A stretch of DNA of 64,000 bases from Himantopus leucocephalus (GCA_003993805.1 RSEF01000003.1:37768288-37832287), one strand, 5' to 3'. Counted from the stretch's first letter, positions 12,456-58,376 are shown. Program-made: numbers and translations. The notes: generated by a model from the sequence alone, not told the origin.

Positions 12456-13010
12456 CGAGGCCGAGCTGGGACACCCCCAGCCCCTGCCCGGCAGCCCCGG
12501 CCATGCCCCAACCGCCGCCCCGCGGGGAAGAAGCCACCCCCCGCGCCGCTCTCACCCGCCGGTGGGTCCGGTGCTCGGCGGGGGCGGGAGACGGGCGCTG
12601 CGGCGGGGGACCGAGAGCCTCTCCACAGCAACCAGAGGCGCGCTGAACGGAGGTGTCGTAAATTGTTTTGACGTAAGTGAAACAGTCGCGCTGCCGCCGC
12701 CCGGCAAACTGCGCCTGCGCAGGATGGGGCCCCGCCCACCCCTGGGAGCCGGCGCGCGGAGAGGGGGAAAACCCATGGGCGGTTCGAGGGGCAGGTGGAT
12801 GATGTCATCCCGGGGCGGGGCCTTCTCCCGTCTCACCCCCCTCTCCATTGGCGGGTGGGTGCGTGGAGGCGGTTCGCTGGGCGGGGCGTGTCGCGCGGCG
12901 GTCCTTTAACGGTCAGAGGGCGGCTGAGGGGAGTGTGGTGGTGGCTGAGGGGTTCGGTGGTTTATTTCCGCGTTCGGGGAGGTGGTCGGCGTTATGCCGA
13001 GCGGCTCTGA
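12400..13010. promoter_or_regulatory. Shared CpG-island promoter between DPY30 (-) and the unrecognised plus-strand gene
   Basis: Dense CpG with recognisable housekeeping elements: a CRE/ATF-like TGACGTAA at 12669-12676, an NRF1-like TGCGCCTGCGCA around 12710-12721, a TGATGTCA element at 12800-12807, an inverted CCAAT box (ATTGG, 12846-12850) and GC boxes (for example gggcggggc near 12880). DPY30 exon 1 leaves on the minus strand and the 13182 gene leaves on the plus strand. Long frames across the island are GC artefacts. Confidence 0.75.
12556..12650 (-). other. DPY30: DPY30 non-coding first exon (predicted 5'UTR)
   Basis: On the minus strand a strong donor, CGGCGG|GTGAGA, lies at 12555/12556 inside the CpG island about 400 bases upstream of the start-codon exon. 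Mammalian DPY30 also has a non-coding first exon. The transcription start is not visible, so the 12650 end is approximate. Confidence 0.55.
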
Positions 13011-13181
13011 CTGAGGCTTTTTGTTTTTTAAAGTAATTTTCCTCACTGAAGCAGAGGCTCTGTCCTGACCTCTGTTAGCCGTTTTGAGGTGTAGTCGGGG
13101 GAGCCTTGGTTAAGGACAGTTGTGCGGGAGCGGGCAGGTAGTTCTGCTTCTAGGTGCCCTGTCAGGACTAAAACTGGCGGG

Positions 13182-13315
13182 ATGTTTCCGTTCTCGGCCC
13201 TTGAAAATCCTGAGGTACATAAATCTACCGGTAATCAATGCAGTTTGACGCCTGAGGAGTTCACTGCCGTGTTTGTGCAAAATAGCTTTGCTGAAACTAA
13301 CTTTAAGCTGAAAAG
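13182..13315 (+). CDS. Unrecognised gene, exon 1 (start codon)
   Basis: Encodes MFPFSALENPEVHKSTG, then CSLTPEEFTAVFVQ and SFAETNFKLK. The donor is AAAAG|GTGGTT, a moderate match. The frame is also open upstream to about 13122 but has no earlier ATG. Just downstream of the ATG the codon choice shifts from CpG-rich to AT-rich, as at the edge of a CpG island. Confidence 0.6.
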
Positions 13316-14594
13316 GTGGTTTTCTTAGTGAAATAACCTTTCAGAGCTGTGCAGAGTACAGTTTCCAAAACAATGACTTGGCCATTAATGTTGCCCAGTT
13401 TTAAGAAAAATACAGCTGCTCAGCTCTGTCTAGGTACCAGCTTTAATCGTCCCGTCTTGACTTGAAGCTATCAAGAAACAGAAAATTCACTGCTTCTTTG
13501 GTTGTTGTGCTGTTAGAAATTGCACCTGTGTTTGAGCATCTATGCCTGATTCCTTTGGGTTTTTTTTAAATTTTTATTAGGAATTAAATTCTGTGTCAAC
13601 ATTTGTGTTAGTAGATTAAAAAGGCCTCTTGAACGCTTCTATTTTTGGCTTGGGAAAGTAGTAACATTCCTGGAGTCTAAAAAGAAATATATATAGATAT
13701 TTAGAAATTTTTTTTTTACAAAAATAGGTCTATTTAATTTTCTGCTTTCTCGCTGCAGTGACAGCAATGCTTATGAATGATCTAGGTGACAGCAATATGG
13801 AGAAATAACAGAAAATGCCATGTTCTCATTAGATTATGTTCTGTTGTAATCATCTGATTCTTAATGGTACTGATGAAGTGTGTTTACACTTTCTTCAAAG
13901 TGAATTTGAAATCATGTTTACAGAACTGACAGTGTTACCGGTGTGATAAACAGGCTTAAAGACTGTGGTGCAGTCAGTCCCAGATTTGATGCTCAACTGA
14001 AGGACCTGGAATTGGAGCAGCACCGCATGCTGTCTTTGGCTCAATTCGAGTACCTAGTGGTGGCAACCTTAGCTAGTGTTGAGGAGGCTAGGTGAAAACA
14101 CAGGAGGCAAAATCCTGAGATTTTTCTTTTTCTAAAACTTAAAAAAAATGGGAATACAAATAAATTCTTAATGTGAACAGGTGAGGGTGATGAGGTGTAA
14201 GCTGTTCATTCTGTTTTGAGGCTCTCTTCTAATTTTTCATCATATTCACTAGAATATGTCATCGCTAGAACTACATGTAGAATACCTGAATTTGTTCTAG
14301 CAATGCCTACCAAAGGAAAATAATCTTTTTGCCCCTAGTCCCCTGTTTCCCATTTATATATTCTCTGTTGTATTCAGTTTTTTGCAATTATGTCATGTTG
14401 GGAGTGAGCAAAGGTTTCCTAACTGGACCTAAGTTGTGGTGTCAGGGTAGTCGCACCTTTCTAATTCCTATGATTGTGGTGCTTGTCTGCTCTGATTCCA
14501 AAACCTTTTGCTGAGATACTGTGTTGTATCTCCTTTATTTTATGAGTCCTCAATCTTCAGGGTGAATTCAAGTCAGGTGGATGAGCTGATCTAA
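13182..14594 (+). CDS. Unrecognised small three-exon gene, predicted 111-residue protein
   Basis: I do not recognise this gene. Exons 13182-13315, 13924-14091 and 14561-14594 (134+168+34 nt) join through GT-AG introns of compatible phase (both phase 2) to a single frame of 111 codons plus TAA. The protein starts MFPFSALENPE. Its middle is acidic and helix-like (FDAQLKDLELEQHRML, then AQFEYLVVATLASVEEA) and it ends VNSSQVDELI. No signal peptide or transmembrane segment is apparent. The start ATG has G at -3 and lies about 200-300 bases from a CpG island shared head to head with DPY30, so promoter sharing is likely. Seen: open frames, splice sites and CpG context. Inferred: that it is transcribed and translated. 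The third exon is the least certain; transcription could continue through a donor at CAG|GTGGAT (14576). Confidence 0.6.
13924..14091 (+). CDS. Unrecognised gene, exon 2
   Basis: 168 nt, exactly 56 codons, entered and left in phase 2. The acceptor is tgtttacag and the strong donor is GCTAG|GTGAAA. It encodes TDSVTGVINRLKDCG, then AVSPRFDAQLKDLELEQHR and MLSLAQFEYLVVATLASVEE. The regular spacing of leucines and charges predicts an amphipathic helix. This is the best evidence that the gene is real. Confidence 0.65.
14561..14594 (+). CDS. Unrecognised gene, candidate terminal exon
   Basis: After the acceptor gtcctcaatcttcag the frame set by exon 2 reads R-VNSSQVDELI and then TAA at 14592-14594. 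The pyrimidine tract is good. Competing choices are an acceptor at 14300 (tttgttctag), which opens about 70 hydrophobic codons, or splicing onward from 14575. Confidence 0.4.
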
Positions 14595-15950
14595 CAGTTT
14601 CCCACTCCAGAAAACACAAGGTTTCACTTCTTTCCCCCACCCTTCTCTGGTGTTCATCATAACCTTTGCTGAGCCAGGACATCTCACTAAGCCAGCAGAA
14701 AGCCATCCATTGCTCTGATTGGTTCTTTTAAAGGCTTTTTTTTTTTTTTAAAAAAAAAAACTACATTAATTTTATGCCAGACTATTCATTAGGGAAGTTC
14801 ACAGACAGGTCCCAATGAATGCTACAGCCAGCTTAATATAGGAGGTGAGGGTGATTCAACTTGCAGGTCACCAAAATATTTAATAGCCACAATAGTGAAT
14901 TGATTTTGCAGGTTCTCACTAAAAGCATTATCATTTGCTCACAATTCCTGACTGATGTTTAATTCTGAAGCTGCATTTCAGCTTAACAAGTCGTTATTCC
15001 CCTAACAGGTGCACTGTTTACCACTGCATCAGTCTGTATTTTATTGCCATGATATAGTCAGGTGACTTACAAAGGTGTCATTCTAAATTGTTTAAAAAGT
15101 AAAAATCACTGACTAGATTGAGTAGTCAGGATTGTTTGAGACTCATTGTCTTCCTTACTTATGCCTTTGCCAGCTTTTCTACTATTTTGCTCAGGAATGG
15201 GATGATACTTTAGACAGGAGATGGATAATAGAGACTATAGATCGGTAATGGGTTGTCACATAGCTTACTTCACTTGACGTTTTTGAATGCTATGTAAAAT
15301 TAATACTGCTTGAAGTTTCTGGAATGTCCTTGGTATTCCAAAACTTGTTAAATCTTTTACATCAGTAAACAAGAGGGTGTTTTTTTGGGTTTTTGGTTTG
15401 GGTGGTTTTTTTTTTTAATGACAGTTAGGTATAGTGAAAAAATTTAGTCTTGGATACTGAACTTTATCCAGTTATGAGTAGACTGAAAAATGCCCCATCC
15501 CTGGAGGTGTTCAAGGCCAGGCTGGATGGGGCTTTGAGCAACCTGGTCTAGTGGGAGGTGTCCCTGCCCATGGCAGAGGGGTTGGAACTGGATGATCTTC
15601 AAGGTCCCTTCCAACCTTAATCATTCTATGATTCTATGAAAATACTTCCTGATATTTTCACAATAGATGTACATGACCCTTCTTACCAAATACAGCAGAA
15701 AAATACTTAATGAACCTTATTGCATTTTTTTCAGCTCTGATAGGTTTACTGTCTCTGTCTAACAATGGCTCTAGGTCATGAATATTATTTTGTATGTTAA
15801 TAACATTTTGTATTTTATACAGTAATAAAATAACGAGGGTAGAAAAATAATTCGCCCCCCCCAAATGATGTATGTATAATGTATACTCAATTCCATTCGT
15901 TTCCTCCATGTGAGGCGACAGTCTGTCACCTCAGTGACAGAGCAGCGGAG
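14595..15950. other. Interval between the unrecognised gene and the SPAST CpG island
   Basis: No supported exon. It holds a T/A homopolymer pair (about 14738-14760, T-run followed by A-run), a T/G-rich tract at 15378-15418 and a CR1 3' end at 15487-15639. An AATAAA lies near 15824 and could serve an upstream plus-strand transcript. Confidence 0.5.
15487..15639 (+). mobile_element. CR1 LINE 3' fragment
   Basis: Contains ccctggaggtgttcaaggcc, ggctggatggggctttgagc, cttcaaggtcccttccaacc and the perfect tail attctatgattctatga at 15623-15639. It is sense on the plus strand and heavily 5'-truncated. It lies about 300 bases left of the SPAST CpG island. Confidence 0.93.
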
Positions 15951-16620
15951 CAGACAAAGCGCTGCGGAACATCCCCTGGGGGCAACTCCACGTCGGCGGC
16001 GGGGGCACACGGTGAACCCCGGGCTGCTGCGCTCCCCGGGCGACAGGCCCGTGACTTGGGACAAGAGCGAACTCCCCCGAACCCTCCTCATCTACCTCCA
16101 ACTAAACGACGGCAGGCGGGGAGCGGTGCGAGGGGCCCGCACCCCAATTTGCCCGCGGGGCGGTTCGCAACTCCAGTCAGAATAACTGGTTTTATTAAAT
16201 TATTCATCATGTTTCCACTCGGTGTGTGCCAGCGCGCTGATATCCCACGCTCTCGGTCAGGGCTGGCGCAGGCGGATGCTCCTCCCGGCACGGCGCTGCC
16301 GGGACGCGGAGCTCACCCCTCCGCCGCCCGCGCCCTCCCTCCCGCCGGGGTCCCCGCCGCAGACCAGGCCGCCGCCCCGGGACTGCGCTTCCCAGCGCCC
16401 GCCCCCCGGCCCTCCCGAAGCAAACCGCGCCGCCGCCGCCCCGGGGCGGGCCGGGAGCTGTAGGCGCCCCGCGGCGCCGTCCCCGCCTCCTATTGTCGCT
16501 GCGGCGCGGCGGTAACAGCGGCGCTGGGGGCGGCGGCGGTGGCGGTCCGCGTTCGGCGGAGGCCGCGGCGCACTCCTCCCACTGGGGCCGAGCGAAAGGG
16601 GCGTCGCCGCCGCCGCCGCC

Positions 16621-16670
16621 ATGGCCGGTTGTTGTCAGTCCCTGGCAGCGGGTTATGGCGACGGCGGTGA

Positions 16671-16674
<4 letters not shown>
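16621..16674 (+). promoter_or_regulatory. SPAST: Upstream ORF 1 of SPAST, overlapping the main start
   Basis: An ATG in optimal context (GCCGCCATGG) opens a 17-codon frame whose stop TGA (16672-16674) overlaps the spastin ATG (16671-16673) as ATGA. The main start has T at -3 and A at +4, a weak context. If the 5'UTR includes this ATG, most scanning ribosomes should initiate here. Confidence 0.6.
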
Positions 16675-50795
<34,121 letters not shown>

Positions 50796-51960
50796 AACAC
50801 TACTTGAAGTGAAACAAAGTGTTGCCTAAGGAGCAGTTGGTACAGACTACTGGAAAGCAGCCAGAGTTTACAGGACTTTACAGATCATTAAGTATCTGCA
50901 TTAAAACTTGAGATTAAGAAAAAAATTATACAATGTGAAATGTGTTCATCAAAGCCTCCTTGCCATTTACTGAGGATTTACACACTGTAAGTAAGAGCAC
51001 AATAGGACTTGAGATAAGATTCCTAGCAATCTGATTATGGTTTGAACAATAATATATGTATTTTGTTTCAGCTAGAAGGCTCTGATGATATTGATCATCG
51101 GAAAACCTTTTCCCTATGTTGCGTGTGTGTTTTTTTGTTTTTAATTTTGCCATGACATTGATGTCTGGCTTTCTTCCTGTTAACTACTAACTTACAATTG
51201 GAGGTTTGTAAACTTTGGTTCCGTTTTTGAGTTTTTTTTTATCCTTAACGTGCCAAATAAAACAATTTCCCTATGCAGAGAGGAAGAACAGCAATGGGGA
51301 ACTATGATTATTAAAATGTAAAAAGCAGCTGGTCTGTTATTATTTGTCTTTTTGTTTAGTTGTAACGTGACTGTATTGTTCACAGAACAGTTTTAAAGAA
51401 GACCTTTGATAGCAGAACAGCAAAAAGCCCAACACTATAAAACCAATTCAAGCTGTCTTTTTTTTAAAAAAATACTAAATAAAAAAAATAGACTAAGACA
51501 TTCATTTACTGGCAGTATTTTCTCTTAATGCATTTTGTAACGCTTCCATTGGTAGAATGCTAGCTTACGCTTATGGTGTACAACTTGAAGCCCAGCTATG
51601 TTTGGAGAGTAAGTGATGCTAATTGTCAAGTTTCAGAAATGACGTGTTTCTACTCTGTATTTTGGTCTATTTATGATAATTGAAAGTAAAATTTCCATTG
51701 TGATAATTTTTTTTAATCTACACATGTAAACATTAAAATACGAGGCTACATGTTTAATACATGGCACACATTAATGTTTTTATAGCTTTCATATGTTTTG
51801 GTTTATATATTAAAGTATGAAACACTCAACTGATCTGCTTTTTTAAAAAGAAACTGCATCTTTGTACAAATACTTATTATATAAATGACAAGCTATTAAA
51901 AAAGCCACTTAAGTGATAGCCTTTAAATACTGTAATAAAGAAAAACATCTTTGCCTTTAC
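50796..51960 (+). promoter_or_regulatory. SPAST: SPAST 3'UTR with candidate polyadenylation signals
   Basis: AT-rich sequence with AATAAA at 51256-51261, 51478-51483 and 51934-51939. The last is followed by a T-rich region, so a 3'UTR of about 0.5-1.2 kb is plausible. Longer forms cannot be excluded (further AATAAA motifs at about 54590 and 56077). No long frame is present. Confidence 0.55.
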
Positions 51961-52125
51961 TTCTAAAGGCCTGACATCTCGTTTACAAATTCCACGTGGA
52001 TTAAACACAGCTGTTTGCAAGGCTGAACACTAGTTCCTTGCTAGAGCAGGTTTGTGGGCTTTTTGGTTTGGTTTTGGTTTGGTGGGGGGTTTTGGGCTTG
52101 TTTGGTTTTTGTGTGGGTTTTTTTT

Positions 52126-52225
52126 NNNNNNNNNNNNNNNNNNNNNNNNNNNNNNNNNNNNNNNNNNNNNNNNNNNNNNNNNNNNNNNNNNNNNNNNNNN
52201 NNNNNNNNNNNNNNNNNNNNNNNNN
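52126..52225. other. Assembly gap (100 N)
   Basis: Exactly 100 N, immediately preceded by a T/G-rich low-complexity tract (about 52050-52125). Confidence 0.99.
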
Positions 52226-52427
52226 TTTTAAAAAAGACAACTCTCCAAACTTGGTGATAATACAAAAATGCACATTGTTTAGAGATTAAACTAAATTGAG
52301 TTATAAGCTTTGTTTGTTTTTGGTCTTAACAGAAAATTTTGTTCTTAATTTTTCATTTAACTTATTTTTTATTGGTAGGAGTGAGCCAGGTATTTCTGGG
52401 ACTACTCATCTGAAAGCTGGCTATAAA

Positions 52428-52467
52428 TAATATATTATATATATGTGTGTGTGTATATATATATATG
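52428..52467. repeat. (TA)n(TG)n(TA)n microsatellite
   Basis: Alternating TA, GT, TA dinucleotides over about 40 bases. Confidence 0.9.
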
Positions 52468-53194
52468 AAAAAAACCAACCCCTAGCTGATAGATGCAGTG
52501 TAAGTATAGTAATAGCCAGAGAGGACTCTGTGCTTGCTACGTAGTATTGGGTACTAAATAGCAGAAACTGTGTCAAACTTTTGAGACACACAGATGCAAT
52601 ATGTTTGGGATTCTGTTTTTCTGAACCAGAGATGCTTTTACCTAATCTTAAGATTACAAGTAATTAAATAAGAGAAGATTGTGTTACACTAGTATGCCTT
52701 TTGAAATAGTCTGGTTAAACCACTTTTAGCCTTCTAAGGGTATGACTCTCTCAAATCTATGTCTGATATTAATAAAACATGACTTCAGTTCCCCTGATTC
52801 ACTTTGCTGGAGAACAGAGAAATGCTAAAAGATTTCAGTTTCTTAAACCTCATGTATTGCTTGCTTTGCCTTAGTTCTGCCTTCAGTATACCATCTCTGT
52901 TGTTGGTGATTCCTGGCTGACTTGATCCATATTTGTCAGAGACTTCATAGTGTTAAGCATGAATATTACTGTTTTATTAGCACTTGCCAGATAGCTAAAC
53001 AGCTAAGAAAGGTCCTTGGTCTTCCTGTTCATTAAGCTTGTAAACTTTCCTTGAGATCCTTTGCAAATGAAAACCTTTTGAGGGTAACACTTCTGGCTTT
53101 GAGTGTTCCTAACTATTTGTTGTCAAACTGTTTTCCTCCACCTAATTTTAAGGAATGTATTGGTATTTCTTTCAAATACATACCTATTGGCACG

Positions 53195-53233
53195 TGTCCT
53201 GGTTTGAGGTAAAACAAAACCAAAACCACGACA
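53195..53233 (+). repeat. Very short element with both LTR-like ends
   Basis: Starts tgtcctggtttgagg and ends aaaaccacgaca, matching the two terminal sequences of common avian ERVL-type LTRs but with only about 39 bases in total. It may be a deleted LTR or a coincidence of two short motifs. Confidence 0.3.
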
Positions 53234-56200
53234 GCGTGTTATAGGTACCTGAAATGTAGAGGTAGAAGTTCCCATCTGCTGAAACACCACCAGTGTACAG
53301 CACAAAGGGTCACAAGTCTGAGCTGCTACTTCAGAAAGAAAAGGGACCAGCCCTTTTCACTTGTTTGGACAACCAGTTCAGGTCAACAGAATCTGTGTGA
53401 TTGGTACCACTGCTTTTTGGGTATCTATTCTGCCATGATTGTTTTCTGCATAATGGGTGAAGTACAGCTCTATAAATTAGTGCTGGAACACAATAGTAAG
53501 AACTTAATTTTGTTCTGCAACATTATTTGCCCCACAGCTGCTGGATTTTTAGCCCACAACCAAGTGCTGTTTGGTTTATAAATCTCCTTTAAATGTCTTT
53601 CTTACACTATTTTCTGAAGTGTCTTTTAAGAAAAATTCTGTTCCCCTTAAGGCATTATCTCACATCTTCTGGTTTCTTGTTTTATATGTACTGCGTAAGT
53701 CCCAACTCAGTGATTTTCATCTATGTGTTGGATTAACTGTGTATAAAAGCATATCTGGGGGAAAAAAAATCACACCAAAAACAACACCTGCCCCCCAAAA
53801 AAACCCAAACAACAAAATAGCTGTATTTCCCAAATCTATGATACTTTATAAAACTTTGCAACTGTATTTAACATAAAATCAGATTATGTTCTAATATAAT
53901 ATCTTGAATTAGGATATAAGCAGGACAGCAGCTTGGATGGTTTTAACCTTTGCAAAGATTGGCATTACATTGGCTCTCTAAACTGCCTTTATCTTCCCCC
54001 CTCTCCCCCTCAATCTGCCCACTGCTCATGAGTGACTTCACCCACTTTTTTGAGATGAAAAACTCAAGCACTGTGTGATGCTCTTTCTCCTTAAAATGAA
54101 AATCTGTCATATGTTATGATGTTCCCTTTACTAATGTTGACTTTTCTGTAGAGTACACCAAACCTGTACATGTTCTCTCCTTGTGGCTAAGACAAAACCA
54201 ACACTGAATATTAAAGATAAGCCTTAAACTAGGATATTTATGCACATGTAAGTCTCTCTGTCCTGTTAGTTTCTTAGACTTTGCAGAGTTCAGTGTATTA
54301 AAGTAGGCATTCTGCCCTGAGACGTCTTACTGACTCTACTTCAGAAAGTCAGTTGCTAATACAGTTTTGTTGACTATGGCCCTGCAACTTCATGTAGATA
54401 ATAAAGATGATAGTAACGCTTTAAAATGGATAAGAATAGGATCTCTGAACTGAGGAGGAGTTTGTTGTCACCGCACGAATTAGAGGCCATTGCTGATTTC
54501 ACTGTTAAGATTCTCTCAAATGTTTTTAAAATGACAGTTTTTATACATAGAACTTACTTATACAATTAACCTTACCTTCTGGTGTAGAATAAAGAATAAT
54601 TTTTCTATTCTAAACAAGTGTTTGTTAGCACTGCTGCCAAGTCCATCTTGTGACATTTAATTACTTTGCACTGGGAAGACTGAAGTCGGATACGCTGTCA
54701 AATTCAACTGAGGCGTCTGTTCTGCAACTGGTATGGAAAGCAGTGTTCTACTTAGGGCTTCCTTAACCACCTCTGGTCAAACTGTGCCCTAGGTTCTTAT
54801 AGTGCTTTCCTACCCAAGACATGGATAACGCATAGTTGTGCCTGAGACGTGCTTACCTAGCTCCTCCAGTGATGCTTCTGCATGTGGCAGCTTTGGGAGG
54901 TGGCAAGCGCTATGGCAGGTTACAAATCTTCATTCATTGTCTGGTGGTCTCAAGCTTCCGTCGTGTTTTTAGTGTTGGGAACTTCTACCAGGTATCAAAA
55001 ACGGAATGAACAGTAGCAAGCAGGTAGTGAATGCAACTAGTTATCTCAGTCATTGTGCTAATTAGAGGCAGTTGCCGATTTCATTGTTTGTTTCTCTTGA
55101 GCTGCTGTTGAAGGATGTAGTTTTGCTCACCTACGTGAATTGTCATGCGTAGGATGATCTGTTATTCATCCAAAGAGATGACCAATGGATCAGTTATTTT
55201 CTTTTAGAATTTTTTCTTTCAATACTCTTTTAAATATTTTTTTCTCTTAAATACTCTAATTCCACAGGATGAGGAAGTTAAACTGTTGCTTCCTGCAAAT
55301 ACAAAATCATCTTCTGAAGTATGGGGAAATGTCTGTTGTGTTTTTCCTGCTTCTCATGTAACTCGTTAACTGTCTTAGAGTGGAAACTGTTTACTTTGTC
55401 AATAACTACCTCCTGAGTTTGGCAATAATTGGCAAGGTATATACTCCTTTAGTGGATTAAATACATTGGCTAAACACTGTGGGTTCTTCAGAGTTTCATC
55501 TTTTGATTTGCAGATTCTTGACATGATGTCTGGAAACTATGGTGATCAACCTTGTTTTGCTGTAAGACCTTCCATGCCTTCATAAGGTGCCCTTCTTAAA
55601 ATCCCATTTCAGAGAAGCGGCTTTGAGGTAAAACGTCAGTGTTCTTTGTAGTTGGTTAATATAGGCATATTCTTCTAAGGTGTTAGGGGTGTAGCCTCTC
55701 AGTTCTGTGGGTTTTACCATTCGAAATGGGAAGTATGTCATCTAATACTCGCACACCTATCAAAGGGACTTGAAACACAGAAACTATATTTGCCATGTGG
55801 TTCAAATTTTCTTTACCTGAAGGGCTAGTCAGTATTTTTCAGAAATCTGGATTAAAGTGACAAAAACCAAAGGTGGAGACAAAACGCTATACCCCAACCC
55901 CTTTAAATATATAGGATAACTCCAGTCTGGGCTGGGGTTAATTCTTGTATTTTGTTGTTTTGAAGCACTTTTGTTTCATTGTTCTTTTAAAAATGTTTTC
56001 TGAAATGTTAAACACCATTTTATTAATAAGCAATGTAAAAAAGCATGATGAGCAGTCACATAGCTTTAGCTTCACAATAAAGTGTTGCATTTGTCCTGTT
56101 CTTCCTGTTTTCTTGTCTATCAGATAAAATATCCAAAACTAAGAGCCTTTTCATGAAACCTGAAGCCTATTAAGTTGCTGCTGGTTTAAAAAAAATAAAA

Positions 56201-58209
56201 TCGGGTGTTGTATACCATATGATGGCACAATATGTAAATACCTCATTTAGTTTCTAAAGGACGTAACTCAAGTTCTTAAAACTAATGTAAACAGAAGTGC
56301 TACTTCTTAAATAAATGTGCTGAAACTGAAAGTGTGTCCTTATCCTAGTCTTGCTAAATCACAATGAAAACCAGGAGGTTTCGCTTAACTAATTCTGGTA
56401 GTCATGCTGAAGTCCTGAAAATAGCTATTTGGAGCCAATTTACTTGGTTTCAAAATGGCACCTTTTCTTTGGCTTTGGGAGAGTGCTGCTGCTATTTATG
56501 AGGTAACAATGTCAATTCTTCAGTTATCCCCATCTTCTTGCTGTTTGTAATCCTTTCTAGCTGTTGTCTTGAGGCTGCACCTGGACTGCTAACAACTACT
56601 GGGGCTTTCTGCTCTTACAGTTACATCCTGAAGATAACATAAAAAGTTGGATTAGAGTAATTTTAGTATTACGTATCTGGCAGCATTAGGGGACTCTCAG
56701 AAAGCAGCCGTGACCACTGCCTTCAATATGTCATCATATCGATCACTGTTAAAGCAAGCAAACCAAATAAAAATCAATACAGCAATCAGGGGAAAAAAAA
56801 AAAACAAAAAAACAACTGAGGCATAAGAGCTATTACTGCTTCTGTCAGGCATTAATTCCTTGGGATAGAAAGACACCGTTGTTGTCTATGTGGGATAATT
56901 ATCCAGTATCTCTCTTTGGCTGAAATGCTACTACTTGGAGGTAGATTCCAAACCACTGAAATGATTTCAATTAGCAATTTTGTGTATAGATTACAGATAC
57001 TCAAATAGACTTTTATTCTTGCTGAGGAGATGCTCAGATAAATTTAGTGAAGAAACAAAAGCCTGAAAACAATTTCCCAGCACTTGCTATGTTGAAATCT
57101 ACAGAGATTATGGACTTGGCAGCATACACTGGACTGAAGTATGTTATGACTCATTAAAAGATAAATCTCTTCCCATTCCAGCCAACAAGGTGTGAGACAA
57201 GGCTCCATGCCTACTATCAGATGCAGGCATATTTCCGATGAAAATCTGTTTATTTCTGTATTTTAATGTTGTAGGTTTGCCAGAGAAAAGTGAGGAAAAA
57301 TTAAAGTTGTTTGGGGCTTTTGTTGTTTTGTTTTGTTTTTTTTTTTCACTCAAGCCATCTTTCTGCAAATTTCCAAATACTTTGTGAAATTGTGAAATCC
57401 AGGCTGTTTTCTACAAGGGTGCATAAGGCTCTGGAACAGACAAAGAGTTATGCAACCTTCTCCAAGACAGTTTTTATTCTGTGTGTAATGATAATACAGA
57501 AAATATGTATTGGCAAAGGCAGAAAGATAGAATTTACCATCTCTCAACACGTGAGGGATTTATTCCAGGTGCTGTGGTGTAGCTAAGGGGAAAAAAAAGG
57601 TGGGAATTTCAGAAGCCTACAAACAACCTAATGAGCAAATTGTGTTGTTTTCGCCAAATGCTTTTGAAGATTCCACTTTTTTTGCAAATATATACTGTAA
57701 GCATTTTATGTTCTTTCTAATATTGTAACGTCTATTTTCAAATCTGATTTTAGTAATTTCTAAAAGGCCTCAAACTTGCCTCAGTTGTAAGATGTCCTTG
57801 AAGACTTAGTTTTGTTATATGCAGAATACTAGCATCAGCTGTGCTACTAATTGTAGTATTTATCTTCTGTGAATGGTAGACGTGCAGTTTCTTATAACTA
57901 ACTGTTTGCCTCTTCTGGGAAGAAATACCCTAAGATGTGAAATAATCAAAAATCCTGATCATGTGTCAATAATGAAGTAACCAAACAACTTTGTATTTGT
58001 GGAGCATATCATCCAGATAAAATGTTACCCCTGTGGTTCACCTGACTTCTGATTTCCTGGTTAAATCTGAGTGGAGGCAGCAGCTGCAGTTTGAATTCTC
58101 TTACCTGTCATGCAAATTCTACAGAGTGCAAATGGATTCTTTTACATTGTTCCCAAAACTACTTCTGTACACTAGAAAAAAATGTCTTCATTACAGCCAA
58201 CAGCTGAAT

Positions 58210-58294
58210 AAAATTACCTGTTCAGTCTGATAGTTGTTCTTAATTAATGATNAAAATTACCTGTTCAGTCCGATAGTTGTTCTTAATTAATGAT
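58210..58294. repeat. 42-bp direct repeat split by a single N (likely assembly artefact)
   Basis: Copies at 58210-58251 and 58253-58294 differ at one base (tctga versus tccga), with N at 58252. Confidence 0.85.
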
Positions 58295-58376
58295 GCTGTG
58301 TCCTATAAGGACCAAATACACTCAAAATCTGGAAAATAAGTGATTTTTTTTTTTTTTATTTGTCAATAATGAAATC

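Noticed and set aside
12251..12909. Several 80-200 codon Pro/Arg/Gly-rich frames on both strands
   Set aside because: They are products of CpG-island composition, overlap each other on both strands and contradict the DPY30 exon structure.
14329..14514. 61-codon hydrophobic frame after the acceptor at 14300
   Set aside because: Low-complexity hydrophobic content, a weak acceptor, and a better terminal exon follows at 14561. Kept only as an alternative.
15174..15244. Candidate exon with acceptor tttgccag, open frame LFYYFAQEWDDTLDRRWIIE and donor ATCG|GTAATG
   Set aside because: Its open frame does not match the phase-2 end of the unrecognised gene's exon 2; in the required frame it hits a stop. 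No family was recognised.
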